A stretch of DNA of 64,000 bases from Strix aluco (lineage: Eukaryota; Chordata; Aves; Strigiformes; Strigidae). This document shows, piece by piece, positions 24,201 to 39,970 of the stretch (positions within the stretch are counted from its first letter, which is position 1; every line of letters starts with the position of its first letter). Below the pieces are notes generated by a model, which was not told the origin of the DNA, ran no database searches, and worked only from the letters and a program-made list of their open reading frames with translations. The translations under genes were made by a program, and so were the position numbers. The DNA is taken from positions 23,682,264 through 23,746,263 of the forward strand of contig NC_133931.1 of NCBI RefSeq assembly GCF_031877795.1. Reading direction: 5' to 3'.

Positions 24201-27200
24201 CACTTTTCTCTCATCAGACCTGGCATATTTATTAAAACATTTTATAATCTTTGAGGGTGCAGTCCTGAAGTTGCTCATGCAGGTACTTTTGATATCAACA
24301 CAAGCTGTGACTACGAACTTCAGGAAGGGCCTTTATACATTTTGCTTTGACTTCTCTCCTGCTACTGAATGACACAAATATCAGACTATGAGATAAACTC
24401 CTGAAAATATGTAGTGCTGGATTATGTTACTATGGTGCACACTTACAATAGTTTACAAGAGTGGTAAGGGATGGTCACCAGACTATTTAAAAAGGGGCAA
24501 AATGCTTTCTCTTTCGTCTGTACAATGCTGCTCTGCTATTACCTCTGTATTCTTCACGATGTCTTTTTAGTGACTGTTTCTTAAAGTATTATTAATGGGG
24601 AACAGTCTCAGACTCTGAGCTGTGGATTTGTTTGTCCCCTTCAAGCTGTGGAAATCTAGTATTTAATCATCAGGCATGGAGATCAGCAATGAAGAGAGGT
24701 GCTTTGCAGACACAGCAGTAGACCAGATTCAGCAGACCTAGTTTCTATTATTGCTTCTCTTATTATACAGTACTGGTTAGCCAAGGCCAGACTGGTTTGT
24801 GCCACATCTGTAGAATCATTGTGACTCACTTTGCAAATATGTTTGACTTAAAAAAAAAGAGAAACCTGCATTAATGAAGTTTACAGATAAAAACATCAAT
24901 GAACTGGGTATTTTCATAAATGTTGGGACCCTTAGTTTCCTGCTGTTGAGAGTATGAAGAAATGGCAGGTGTCCCTTCATTGCTCCTTCTGTGCCTTTAG
25001 CCCTGTACCGTATTACAGACTTGGGGACATTTTCTATCCTCTACCACTTGTACGCTTGTGAAATGGCCAGCCTCAATCCCACCCAACACTATATTGCTCT
25101 AGTCAAAACTATTGACTTTAGCTTGTGTGTGTGTAAAAATGATTGAAAAGAGACCAGATGTTTCAAAGTTCTGTCCCAAACTTGGAAAAGAAAATCCTTA
25201 AATTATTTATATTTCTAATATTAAATACTGGGCCAAACTGATCACTGTGCAGTTGTATGTGGCCAGTGGAGCTCCAGTAATCCAACTTGAATTTGACATG
25301 TTTAAACTGTCTCATTACATTCAACTGATGATTTTTGTTACTGCTTTTTTATAGAAATGCTTTTAGTTAGTCATTGTGAATCACATGTGAATACAGCTAA
25401 AATGGGGTTAACTGGTATTTTTTTTAAGCTCATGGAACATTGCTGGTTCTAATACATTCAGTAGTTACTGTAAAATGTTAGGGAAAGACAGGTTTGAACA
25501 AAAATTTTAGATCTGGATCTGTACTCACAGTTCAAACCTACCTCTAATGGCCTGATTTGGAGCATTCCCAGAATTTCAGAGAGTTACAATTCACATCTGT
25601 GTTTCTAACTCCTTCATGCATGATTGTTTGAATGTGCACTTTTGGAACAGGTCCATGTCTAATAGGCTAAATTGTAGTTCCCAAATCAGAAGCCACATGG
25701 TATTGCTATACAGTTTTTTATTTTTCCTCATATTACATAGCCTTCAAATAAGATTCTGTCAATCTAGCACTTTGGATTAATACAAAACACCGAAGTCTAC
25801 ACCTTCTACCTACCTGCTAATGAACTCACACATTTTGATTTCTACCAGTGATTTAGTAAAGCATTTGCACAATGGCCATGATGGATAGTTGTCTGCCAAG
25901 TAATAATTTATCAGAGCACTGGAGCAGACTGGAATTATGCAGGACCACTAAACTGTCCTAATATGGTAAGGGTAGTCAAGGTATAGATGAGATTTTCTTA
26001 TTTTTAATATTCATTGAGCCAAGTTAATTTATGTCAAGTGCAGGCTGCATTTACTTGGTTTTTCCTCTATTTTACTACCAATTAAAATATTTTAGTTTCA
26101 TGGTAACATATGTGAAAGTGTTGACAACAGCATTGCTTATTCCACATGTTAATTATGTATTTGTTCAGAGTATGCTGACGAACTGTGTGCATTTCTATGT
26201 TAAGTTTTCATTTCATGTCAAAGGAAGAGTGGAAATGTAGTAAGTGGATTTGTGCTTTTAATTTTAGGTATTTCTTTTTCCTCTAAAACGATGTTGTACA
26301 TGACTCCTCTCTACCGTATGAGATTGAAAATCTTTTGTTGGCAAGAAGTTTAAAAAGAAAGTAATACTCGCTTCTCAGAAAAGGATTTCTGAACAAAGCA
26401 AAACAATTGTGCCATTAATGAGAAGGTTAAATGCAAATGACAAGGCAAGCAAGAAAAAAACACAGCATCACACTCAAGGAATGCACAGGCATACAATAGC
26501 TTAGGTAGTATTTCCCATCTGTCAAAGTCAGTAAATGCAGTTATTTCACTGGAAATATTCATAGCCATGGTGCCTATGGCTCAGTAAATGCAAACAACAA
26601 GCTTATAGCATTCTTAGTAGTTTTCACCCATAGGCAACTAAATGAATTTCATCTCAGCTGTGAGACCCAAGTGATCAGTACTGGTTTTGTAAACCCCAGA
26701 CCCTGATTGGTTTGAATACCACTCATTCCTGAAAAAGGTACTTTGGGAATCAAATCTGTCACATCTCAAGATTAATTTACATCTTTACGGTTTTGTATGT
26801 GTATATATGTGTGCAGGCATGTATACATGACTATAAAAGCTGTACTTCATGGATTTGTCTGTGCTTGTGTGCATATATATATACACACTATACACGTTTA
26901 TGCATAAAATTAACTTGTTTGGTAAGCTATTTTACTGTCATAATCACATAGGGCTTAAGTTTGGTATATCATCTTTTTACTAAAACAATATTCCAACCAT
27001 TTTCTTCTCTGTATTTTTCTGAATGAAGGTCTTTGTGTTTCATTAAACTGTTTGAGTTTGTACTCACTTGCATTTAAGAAGACAGAGACATTACACTTGC
27101 TTTGTTGAGGAATATGGCTCTTTCCAGAGGTCTGCACGGCTGCTGCAAAGAGAAAATAAATGCACTTTTTGGGAGTTCTTTTTCCTCTAGAAAACATATG

Positions 27201-30200
27201 CTAGAAAAAAATTAACTTTCTCTGTTTTTTCTCCCAAATGAGAAAGTAATTAACAGCATGTGTTGGGCCATTGACTAAATACTACGATAAATGATTTACT
27301 ATTTTCAAGCTAATGAATTGAATGCTTGATCCAAAAAAGGAAAGTGTGTATGGTTGTGTTCATCATCCAGTTACGACCTTCCAGTTCAAAGATCATCTTA
27401 ACTCCTTGCTGCCTGATCCTGAAATTTGCTGAATGTATTGAAACTCATTCTCTTAATTAATGTCTCTGGAGGTGCTCAGCACCTGGCAGTAGTAGGCCTT
27501 CAAGAAATCTGTCCAAAGGATGAAAACAGTGATATTTTTTTTTTGGAGTGAAACACCAGGAAAGCACGGCTTTGTCACTGCAGCTCCACATGAAAGTATA
27601 TGAAAAAAAAAACAAAGGAAAACAAAATTGAAACACAGAAATACATAGGCTTAGTTGGGTTTGCCAAGGTAATGTAGTACTAATCACAGATTGTATTTCG
27701 AGATAATAATTAAGCATTGGAGAAAAACTGCCCAGAGAGTTTTTGGTATCCTTATTGTCATCAGAGGGGTTCTAAAAAAAGATAAGATATGCACATCTGC
27801 CAGGAATGACTATTTTCAGACCCATATTGGGGCAGGGGAGTGAGTAGATGAACTCTTGAGGGACTTATTTTCTCTGAATCCATATTCAGTTTGTTCTGAA
27901 TGCAAAAGCTTAGCCTCTGCTAAGGAATCTTATGAGAGTCAAGGGCCATGACACTTCATTTGCTCTGCACCCGAAACTCCCACTGAAGCCAATTATTCAA
28001 TCTAATTTAACAAAGACCACAGCTTCTCTGGCTGTGCAATTGTTGGTAACCATCAACAAACTGATTCATCTACGATTGGGCCAAATGTTACAAAATCTGT
28101 TTCTGAGTTCTTGTTTGTACCCCCATCACAAGATTACACCAAAATTAAAGCATGCAGTACTTGAACTAACTTCAAAGGCTGAGCTTGCACTTCTAGCTAG
28201 TTCAGCCTTTTTATTGGTTCATGTTTTCCATTTGGCTTCAACATCCTGTTCCTTACTGATGCCGTTCTAGAGTTTCATTTACAAATATTACATCCCTGGT
28301 TAGTGAGCCATGCTAATTAATACTGTGGTGGAGGCTATGGATTATAGTAATCTCATGCCTCCTGCTTGGAAAAATGCTGCAATTTTTCCAGACGTTTACA
28401 TGTAATGCCATATTGAACATGGCCAAATTTGTCTTAGGAAAATGTATCCTGAACTCATTTAAGGAGAATATATTTAACTAAGGTTGCTTATGCTGTTATC
28501 TATTGCCAGTTTTGTTAATCATGAAGCTCAAAAATTTCAGTGCAGTAGAAATCTGAGATCCACAATTTCCTAATTAGATTATTTCAAACAAAACAGTAAA
28601 GTTAAAACAGGCTGGTTTAAGTATACATATTTTTAAAAGTTTATGCCAATAACAAGTTTGTTAAAAAAACAAGAACAGATGATTTGACTACTTTCTGGAA
28701 GCCTCACACGTCTGCGCCTCACCTTTCAAACCTGGGACCACAACCTGACATGGATTTTAGCTCCACTGGGGTTTTTGTAGTCAGAGGCTCCTTGGGACTG
28801 CAAGTATTGCCAAAGTTATGATTGTAAAGAAAATCTATTATATTTGCAGTACCATCAAATATCAAATAAAAGCTACAGAGCTTTTACATAACATAGCAAT
28901 CCTAAATTGATAGGTTCTGCCAACACCAAAATAAACAAAAGCAATAGCATTTTTTAGGAAGAGGGGATATCTTTTATTAGGCCAGGTGATGTAATTGGAA
29001 ACAACGGACAAGCTTTCAGGCTCACAATTTGTTCACCAGGTCATAAAGAGGTCAAGAAATACATCATCTCTGGGGTACTCATTATTTTATTTTTGTTTTT
29101 AATTGTGTTTGTGAACTCTCTTTTCATAATGGACACAATTTGGTTGACATGACTGCATTATGATAATACAAGTCACAACAAATCTGAAAGAGACACCCCT
29201 CACTCCTTCTAGACTGTCATTGCAGACCCAGAAAGGAAAACTTGCCTACATCTCATAACACTTACCATGTCATCACCTCAACATGAACTAAAACAGACTA
29301 AAATGAGAGGTTTAGAAACCTATAAGAAAAGGTCTAAAAACTTGCCAAAGGAAACAACTGCAAAAGCATCACTTTACACATAACCTGGGTCAGTCTTTTT
29401 TGTCAGAATGAGCTCTGTATTGTCCTGGGTGAATTGAATAAAGGGCATAGATGTCTCTAGGTTAAATCCTACAGCTGCACATTTTTAGGTGTCACTCTCT
29501 TGGGGTGCAGTCCCTAACAGGAGCAAGACCTCCTCTCTGTGCAGCTTGCTCCTCTGAGAGGAGCACACTGAGCTGAGAGCTGCCCAGAGCAAGCATGTTG
29601 AACCTAACCAAGGAAGAGGCCAAATGTAGTGCCTTGTGGAGAGTGAGTCCAATCGATCTGAAGGAGGCTTTTCCACTTCATAGCCACTGTTCTACATCCA
29701 CAGGTAAGTTGGTTTGTCATTTCCTGTGAGAATGAATTCCTTGAACAAAATTATAGCTGTATGAACAGCAGCAGTTGGCCACTTTTTGCTTTCCTGGAGG
29801 TTAGATGATCACTGGTTACATCTAGGAAAAATAGAAGCTAACAAAAGGTTTGGTCTAAACACTGTTAAGGTATGAAGAACACTCCTTATTTCAATGGCTT
29901 TGGACTGCTGAAGGGTACGCATGAATCTTCTGCTCAGACTGACTGTAACGCATCCATGATCAAGGAGGGGAGTACTGGTAAATAAATGTACCAGGTGCTT
30001 CCGTGTACAGACTCACCAGGATCGCTGGGTGGGTCATGCAGACATTGTCTGCAATACGATAGCTCCCGTATGGTAGATGATGTTTGGAGCTAGAGAACTT
30101 TGCCTTGTGTGAAACTAAACCATGTCACAGCATATCAACAAAACTGTGCTTTGAAAAGTAGTGTGAAAAGCTTGGGCTTTTGTCCTTGTGTTGTGGTCCT

Positions 30201-30419
30201 TGCTTTCATTTTCAAGAGGAACTCTGCCCCCGTGCTGTTCTTACCCTGGACACTTTCTGGAGCTGAACCCAGGTTAGGAATGCTTGTGGCCTACATCTGA
30301 TGGGCTGTCAGTTGCTGAGATGGGACTGTAGAGACTGAATTACATGTAACAATTTTATGTGTTGACTGGCTGATGTGTAGATTGGAGTGTTTGTCTGTAA
30401 AGGTGGCTTAACTCCACAG

Positions 30420-30596
30420 GTTCCTGGAAAAACAAGGACGAGGAATGAAAATCTTTCTGAGAGTAAGGCACCTCTACGCAAATACAGAGGGGTAAAGGAA
30501 CAGTATAAAAACATTGTCTTTGATGACTATTTCCATTGCAGACAGGCTACACAACATTTAAAAACACAAAGACAGAAGAATCCTGGCATCATTTAA
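30420..30596 (+). CDS. RGS22: RGS22 probable terminal coding exon
   Basis: After the acceptor AACTCCACAG the phase-0 frame reads VPGKTRTRNENLSESKAPLR, continues KYRGVKEQYKNIVFDDYF and stops after 58 codons. Phase 0 matches the end of the preceding exon (KKQK). The charged composition resembles the previous tail exon. I cannot confirm the exact C-terminus of RGS22 from memory. An internal GTAAAG at 30492 could serve as a donor, in which case the exon would end sooner. Confidence 0.6.
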   Translation, partial: VPGKTRTRNENLSESKAPLRKYRGVKEQYKNIVFDDYFHCRQATQHLKTQRQKNPGII

Positions 30597-31600
30597 AGGG
30601 CTTTGAGCAAGGAACAGGGACTGGAAGGAGGTGTTTTTGTGGGTGTGTTTTCATTTTTCTCTAAGAAATCACATGATAATGTAGAACATTTCTGGCAATG
30701 AATGAAGAAGTTAGACTTGTCTAAGTTAAACTTTTAGGTAAGAATGACACAGAGTATTGTTTAAAAATCCAGTTTATCTAAACAAGGTTTTCCTGTTGCT
30801 AAAATAAGCAGTATATTTGTTTCAGATATAGGCCCTGCAAACCTGGAGGACTTCAGAGTGAGAACAATTAATACAGAACCACACTCCAGAAAACAGAGTG
30901 GGAAAAAAAAGTGTCACATGAATGTTAATGTCTCAGTTGTGGAACCTGGTGTGTTTTCTAGTTCTTGGGCCTGAATGCACACATTAGCCACGTTGGGAAC
31001 CTGGGCAATAGCTGAATCTTTTTAACAATATAACTCATCATAGTACCAAACACATGATCATTCATGTAATTGTATCTCTATTAGATGTGTATAAAAATAC
31101 CAAAACCTGTCTCTACAAGTTGAACAGAACTTAAGAAATTGCTTTTTTTGAGATTATTCTATTTCAGAAGCATGCATAAAATCAACAAAGGCTTGTGAAA
31201 TCCCTGTCTGCTCCATTTATTCTGATTTGAACTTTTGCTTTTTTTTCTCCTTTGTTTATAATGCCCTTTTGGAAGTACAAAAATATTTTTCTTCTCCCTA
31301 CTAATTTTGACTTTTTCCATTTAGGAATCATTGGTTCACCCTCATTTTTTGTACAGCTGCCATTCCAATTCTGTTAAATAACTTCTTGTGCCACAGTATC
31401 TTTGTTTGTTCCACAGCACCATTGACTGATGTCGACACAGCTGTGGTAAGAGAGTATTTGATTAGTTAATTTCTGGCACAGAAACAGGAGAAGGAGCACA
31501 AATGTATGCATCTTCATATGTGGCACATAGCATTGTTTATTTTTTTTTCTTTTGTGATAGATAGGTAGATTTATAATAAACTAAACTATTTAGGAATGCA
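30597..31600 (+). other. RGS22: RGS22 3'UTR (inferred)
   Basis: AT-rich sequence after the stop, running to the first AATAAA downstream at 31575-31580. No other gene is seen here. Confidence 0.4.
31575..31580 (+). terminator. RGS22: Candidate poly(A) signal for RGS22
   Basis: The first canonical AATAAA after the inferred stop, about 0.98 kb downstream. Its use is inferred. Confidence 0.4.
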
Positions 31601-33535
31601 GCTAGCTCAGGGGATTGCTGATGTCCGATGTGATCTTTTTCCAGTAGATTTTTGGTTCTAATTTGATCCAGATTATGATTATCTAAAGACTTTTTGTGGC
31701 ATATGCAAAATCACTTGATTGTCACAGTCCTGTTCCTAGTCGGCTCCAGTCCACACCACAGAAAGTGCAATCCTAAGCATCACAGCTGGCACTCTTTGTG
31801 GAAAAGACAAAGATTCACTGCCTAAATTTTCTCTCACTAAAGTCAGAGGTAAATTTTATTTTAAATTTCACTGGACTGCAAGCAAGAAATGATTTAGCAT
31901 TAATGCCTTCCTTCACTTCTCAAAAGATGGTCCCTTTCAAGGATACCATGAAGTGTCAACTGCTGCTGGCACTACTGTATTTTCAAGAGGAAAAGAGGAC
32001 TGCAGATTCTAGTTTGGTAACTGTGGCACCTTTTGAGCAAAGAGTCCTAATATTCATGTCCAAAATACAACTGGAGCAGGTGCCAGAAACTCCAGGAACT
32101 GGGTGGACTGGGAAGGAAATAACTGCTGTTGTCTCTGTATTGTATGCCTCAGGATTTTCAGAAGGTTTATTTACTTTGATGCATTTGGATGCACAGGGTT
32201 GACTCGGCTCCAAAACCACATTCAGCCTTATAATCCGTTCAGAAACTGGAGCGATAGAAAGCAACTCTGTGCACGGACTTAATGGAGCTGATTATCTCTG
32301 CCCTTCTTCCACGGCTCTTCCTCCAATGTATCCTCTATCCTTTTTTTATCCCTTATTTGCCCTTTCTACAGAACAATAAGGAGTTGGCTGTATATTCCAC
32401 AGTAATGATGTAAAAGAATAATAACAATTAGCACTTCATTTAGCATCTTAACTATAACACAAAGATGCCTAGCCAGCAGTATCTCAGGCACATGGGGAAA
32501 CTGGTCACATAGAAAAGAATTTAATGACCTGGCCAGCCATGAAGTAAGCTATTGAAAACAGCAATCAAGTTTTTATTTGTAGACCTAGGTCCATCCACCA
32601 AAATATTCTGTCTCACCAAGACTGGTGTTTATAGGAAAATTCCTCATATATAATTTAGAATGATAGTAGCCATGAAACCTGCTATGCTTTTATTCCAATG
32701 AATTTCGTATCTTTTTCTGTCATTGTGTAATGTGAGGGCTTTTAAGATCCCCTAGACAACTCTCCATGCTGTTTCTTTCCTGGTCTCTGGGAATGACTGC
32801 ATGGGCTCGCCTCAGGAACAGGAGTACCCTTGTGGACCTGGGTATTTCCTTAGACCCTCACAATCAGGTTATAGATATATCTCGTCATTCTTTCTGCACG
32901 ATATCATTAACGTTTGGCTTTTTCTGTTAATCCATATGGGAAAAAACTCTTGGATAGACATTCTTCATTTCGCTCTCAACTACTGTAACAAACTTTTCTT
33001 CAGTTTGACGAACGTTGCCCAAATTGCATCTGTTCAGACCGCTGTTGCAAAAACCGTTCTCCTAGCTTACAGCTGCAGCTGTGTGATTTCTCTCTGCAAT
33101 ATCCTACTGCCACTTTCCTCTTCTTTAATCCCATCAAAGAAAAAGCAACTTTTCTTCAGTGTTAAGGGTCCATCTCCTCTGTCATTTGATGTCAGGATCT
33201 GCTGGCTTTGGCAAGCGAATGCAAGGCTTGAGGGAATACCTTGCTGCACACGACAGGCTTCAGTTTTTTCAAGACAGGAAAATACAGCATTTAGTGTAAA
33301 TCTCAGAGAGACTCCACAGGAATAAAACCGATGACAATACCACATGCAGGTGGTGATTAGGTGGAAACCATGGGCAAAGCACATACGTGCCTCATTTGCA
33401 AGAAAGGTATAAAAACTGGCTAAGAGCTATCTAGAAAGCATTACAACTCGCTTAATTTGTTTCCAGCCTTGGCCAGTCATTCTTGGCAAACTCTATAAAC
33501 ATTATTATTTCATGTATTCTAGTATTACGGCTGTT
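31601..33535. other. RGS22-COX6C spacer
   Basis: Spacer before the CpG island. It contains two unrecognised open frames on the + strand (134 codons at 31798-32202, 174 codons at 32801-33325) and a TATAAAAA at 33408-33415. Nothing is annotated as a gene. Confidence 0.6.
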
Positions 33536-34088
33536 TGGGTTTGATGGCTGCTCTGAAGGTCTGGAAAAGTGCCTATTTGCTGGGGAATCGGTGGGGCAGT
33601 GAGCCCAGGGCCCTGCGAGGGCTGCGGCGGCGCTCGGCCTGGCCCGGCTCGGCCTGGCCCGTCTCCGCCTGGCGGGCACCGCTGAGGGCGCTCCATGCGC
33701 CCGCCTCCGCTCTGCCCCGCACTCAGATGTAGCCTGAGCGCACAGCGAGGAGAACCCGGCGCCGGGCAGGCCGCGCGGCTGCCGCGGTGCTCGCTGCGCC
33801 CGCCGCGGGTGCTCGGTGCCCAGGAGGCCTGCGGCGGGGGGAGGGCCCTCCCTCACCGAGCCCCCCGGCACAGCAGCGTCGCCCCAGGCATCCTGCAGCT
33901 GGGCCGCACGTCTTCCTCCCTTGACTCTTGCCCGGTGACGGCGAAGCCCGACACGGTGAGGCCGATCAGCCTGGCCCCCGCTCCCGCTTCGCACGGCGAG
34001 ACGCCGGGCACTCCCCTCCCCCGCCCCGGGAGCACGCGCCTGGCCGGGTTTGAGCCGCGCCGCTCGCCGTAGCCAGGCCGCCGCCTCT

Positions 34089-34100
34089 CGCGCATGCGGG
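34089..34100. promoter_or_regulatory. COX6C: NRF-1-like site
   Basis: CGCGCATGCGGG is one or two bases from the palindromic NRF-1 consensus built on GCGCATGCGC. NRF-1 controls many nuclear genes for complex IV, so the site fits the COX6C promoter. Binding is inferred. Confidence 0.6.
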
Positions 34101-34163
34101 GTAGTGGGGCCGCAGAGGGTGCGCGGCCGGCGGGGCGGAAGGACCTTGTGGGCCCGCGCTGAG
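34101..34163 (+). other. COX6C: COX6C non-coding first exon (inferred)
   Basis: A good donor GAG|GTGAGG follows at 34164, just after the NRF-1 and ETS-like sites. The first coding exon begins with a clean acceptor and a short 5'UTR, so at least one upstream untranslated exon is required. The start of this exon is not visible. Confidence 0.45.
34132..34143 (+). promoter_or_regulatory. COX6C: GC box and ETS/GABP-like site
   Basis: GGGGCGG (34132-34138) overlaps GCGGAAGG, which contains the ETS core GGAA. GABP (NRF-2) sites of this kind accompany NRF-1 sites in promoters of COX subunit genes. It lies some 40 bp from the NRF-1-like site. Confidence 0.5.
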
Positions 34164-37061
<2,898 letters not shown>

Positions 37062-37080
37062 TGGTGACCTGCATTTACAG

Positions 37081-39847
37081 GTAAGAAGCTACTCTCCATT
37101 TGAACGGGAGCAAGTTAGATTGTTTCAGTGAAACATTGTGCTTCTATTTGGAGGTTTTTCCTTTTTTGATCAAATAAAAAGGTGCTCCCAAAGAAAAAGG
37201 TTACAAATTGTACTTGAGAGACCTCTGGGTAATAAAAATGTGATTGAATAGAGAACTGGGGAGCAGGACATAAGGGCAGAATAGAAAGCTCTTTGAATAT
37301 CTTTTGGGTAATTTGTTTAACTTGTGTGATATAGAGACTTGCACAGAGTGCCAGGCCTTTCCTTCCTCACGCAGCCATGAAGAGGAGACAGAGATCTTGT
37401 ATTAATCTGTAAGACTTGCCTGATATTGTTATGTTTGATGCTGTCACATCTTGAACTGCTTAGCTTCGGGTTTCTATATCTACTACTTACCTACTTGTGG
37501 TGGTACAGTGAACAAGAAGAGGGAGAGGCTGTTTCTCTGTCATAGCATGCATCTTAATGTAAGAAAGGGGGACAGCTAGATAACTAGTTGTGAGGGAAAA
37601 TATATTTAAATACATACATACACACATATATATATATAAATTGCAATGGCATACAGCTCTGTGTACTAATGTTCAGATTTTTGCCATACTGAATTAAGCT
37701 CGAATAGAATTTTGTTCATGATACTGTTTTCCTAGCATTTAACACTGCCTTTTGTTTGAAGACTACCAAACTTTGCTCTCCCTTACTTGTCATAACACCA
37801 GGAAAAAAAAGTCTTGATTTCAACCTTGTAGTTATTAGTAAGCACAGTCACTAAACTGCACAAGCTCATGAAGTGACAACTCAATAAAGAATTCCTCCCC
37901 CTTTCTTGATCCAAATTTCTTACATTGAGTTCTCTGCTTCTCTTAAAATGACTTCAAACTAATCTAGAATGATAGCTTTTTCATTCTTTTGGAATGTTTT
38001 CATATTGTGATCATTATGTGATAATCTGTGGCTCTAATTATTCTGGCCAGCTGGATTTTCTCAGCCTGTTTGCTTAAAGCAGCAAGATTGAATAAAAGAT
38101 TTGTACTTAACACTATTAATACTAAATTCTGTTGTGGGACAATCTACAACTATCTGGTTTCTGCGTAACACAGTTACATAAAAAAAGCAGAGCTCCAGCT
38201 CTTCTAACAAATTTAAAAAGAAAAAAACATGGCAGTCCCTTTGGTGTTGTGGTTTTTTTTTTTTTGGTGAGAGGGCAAAACTTCTGTTCTGTAGCTATTA
38301 CTGCAACAAAGATAAATAATGAAATGATAAATTTACGTGGTTTTAATTTTGGTAATTCTGCCTCTGGTTCGGTCCTACTGTTAGTATATAGGCACTTTTA
38401 AACTTTCTTAGACACTGGAATTGCATTCTTTAGTCAGGTGGCCTTCATCAGAGTATTCTGAAAGGCCATCTGGTGGTAAAATCGTTTGAAACAAACACTG
38501 TCAACAAGGACGCATGTTGAATATTTAATTGGAATCATGAGCAGGATTTTTTTCAGTGCAAATAGAGCTCCACTCTCAGTTAGCTTATGTTCCCATTTGC
38601 AGCTTAAAAAAAAAAGTTGCACATTGTATGCACCTGTTAAAATTAAATGTTTCCTGAACGTTTCTCCCCTTCCTTAATTACACCAGCTCAAAAGCAAATA
38701 TGAAAGACAAATCTTTATATGTGATTTTGTTTGAATTGCTGATGCTTCTTATTCCTTGGTTCTACTTGTGTAAGAACTGATATTTTTCCCTCTTTTGTAG
38801 TAGAAAGAGGGTGTGGGGTTTTTTTGTGCCTGCACATGAATATGTAAGTGGAAGGGGAAAACAATGCTGGTGTTTCAAATGATCTGGAAAGACTGAGAAA
38901 AGGACAAGTACACAGAACAGATGGAAGACATTTTCATTTTCTTCAGTAGCAGCATTCTCAGCTATGGAAGTGGGATGGGGGTTGAGCTTGATGCTATTTT
39001 TGGTATAGTTACCTAAAGGGTACAGTGGTCATGCATGCTTTACATCTCCCATTTTATTGGAATGTGTTCTTATGTGGCAGTAAATACAGTGGTTTAACCT
39101 CACTGAATACTCACTCTGGAATCAGTACTTAGCCCCAAAATTGAGGAAAGGGTAGGGTAGGCAGGGAGGAGAATTTGTGAGTTAAGGTGTTAGCTTGGCA
39201 CTCTGCCCCACGTTTGTTCCTGCGGGACACAAAGGCAGCTTGATACCCAAGTGTGAGTTGACAGTTTCGTCTACTTGGCATGGACTTGGTGTGGTGATAC
39301 TGATTACGGAAACTAAGTGCTAGTATGAATTTGAGGAGTATCCTGCCTCTACAGTGTGCTCAGGAATAGAGTAAAGGGGCAAGCTAAGAGATCGGTGCTA
39401 ACCACTTGCATGACTCTTGTCATGGAGCACAGCTGGTCTCAGATTGTGTTCAGTATGATGGAGAGAAGCAATTTGAATTTGGTTTTCTTCCTTCCTTGGT
39501 AGGTTGCCTACACCACTTGTTTCCTCTCTGGTTCCTATCTGAAAGCTGCATTCCTTTCTCTTTCAGGCCCTTAGCAAGATTGATTCAGTTATCAGTGCAG
39601 CGTGTATAGTGAATCTGACGTGCTGTGCAGGATTGTTCCAGCTCTTTATTTGTTCCATGTTTCACTTCTGTTTGCCACATGAAGGGTGTGTGAATCTTAA
39701 ACCATCAGGAAATAACAGGGGGAATTCCTCTAGACTAAACCACCACATAAACATTTCTCTCTATTGCTTTGCATTCATACATACTAATATGTTTACTTAG
39801 AGCATGAAGTTTGTCCAACATAACAATATTTTTTTTTTATCTTGCAG
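37081..39847 (+). other. COX6C: COX6C intron within the 3'UTR
   Basis: 2.8-kb AT-rich intron with a short CA/TA run at about 37618-37638. It is bounded by CAG|GTAAGA and a T-rich acceptor TATCTTGCAG. No gene recognised. Confidence 0.7.
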
Positions 39848-39970
39848 ATCCCCTTCAGTCTAAGGAGACTTGATGACCGAACCTTTGTTCACTGAATTGT
39901 AAAGTGTAGTGCACTTCAGTGCATGGCATGCTCTAATGTAACTCAATAAATAAAATACATATGTCCGTGG
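39848..39970 (+). other. COX6C: COX6C 3'UTR exon
   Basis: A short terminal exon, non-coding, after TTTTTATCTTGCAG. It ends just beyond two overlapping AATAAA hexamers. The 3' end is estimated. Confidence 0.8.
39945..39954 (+). terminator. COX6C: COX6C poly(A) signal
   Basis: Overlapping AATAAA copies at 39945-39950 and 39949-39954, about 100 bases into the last exon. A GT-rich downstream element (TGTCCGTGGTGC) follows, so cleavage near 39965-39975 is likely. Confidence 0.85.

Larger units (their letters stand above)
19074..30419 (+). other. RGS22: RGS22 last intron (inferred), 11.3 kb
   Basis: Large non-coding interval. It holds a T tract (19555-19577), an LTR-like repeat (about 20380-21212) and short TA/CA runs near 26820-26890. 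No exon of matching phase was found between 21.3 and 30.4 kb. A strong donor at 29704 lacks a matching in-frame exon. Confidence 0.55.

Noticed and set aside
27932-28270. 112-codon open frame on + strand
   Set aside because: No splice context, no recognisable motif and AT-rich intron setting; treated as chance.
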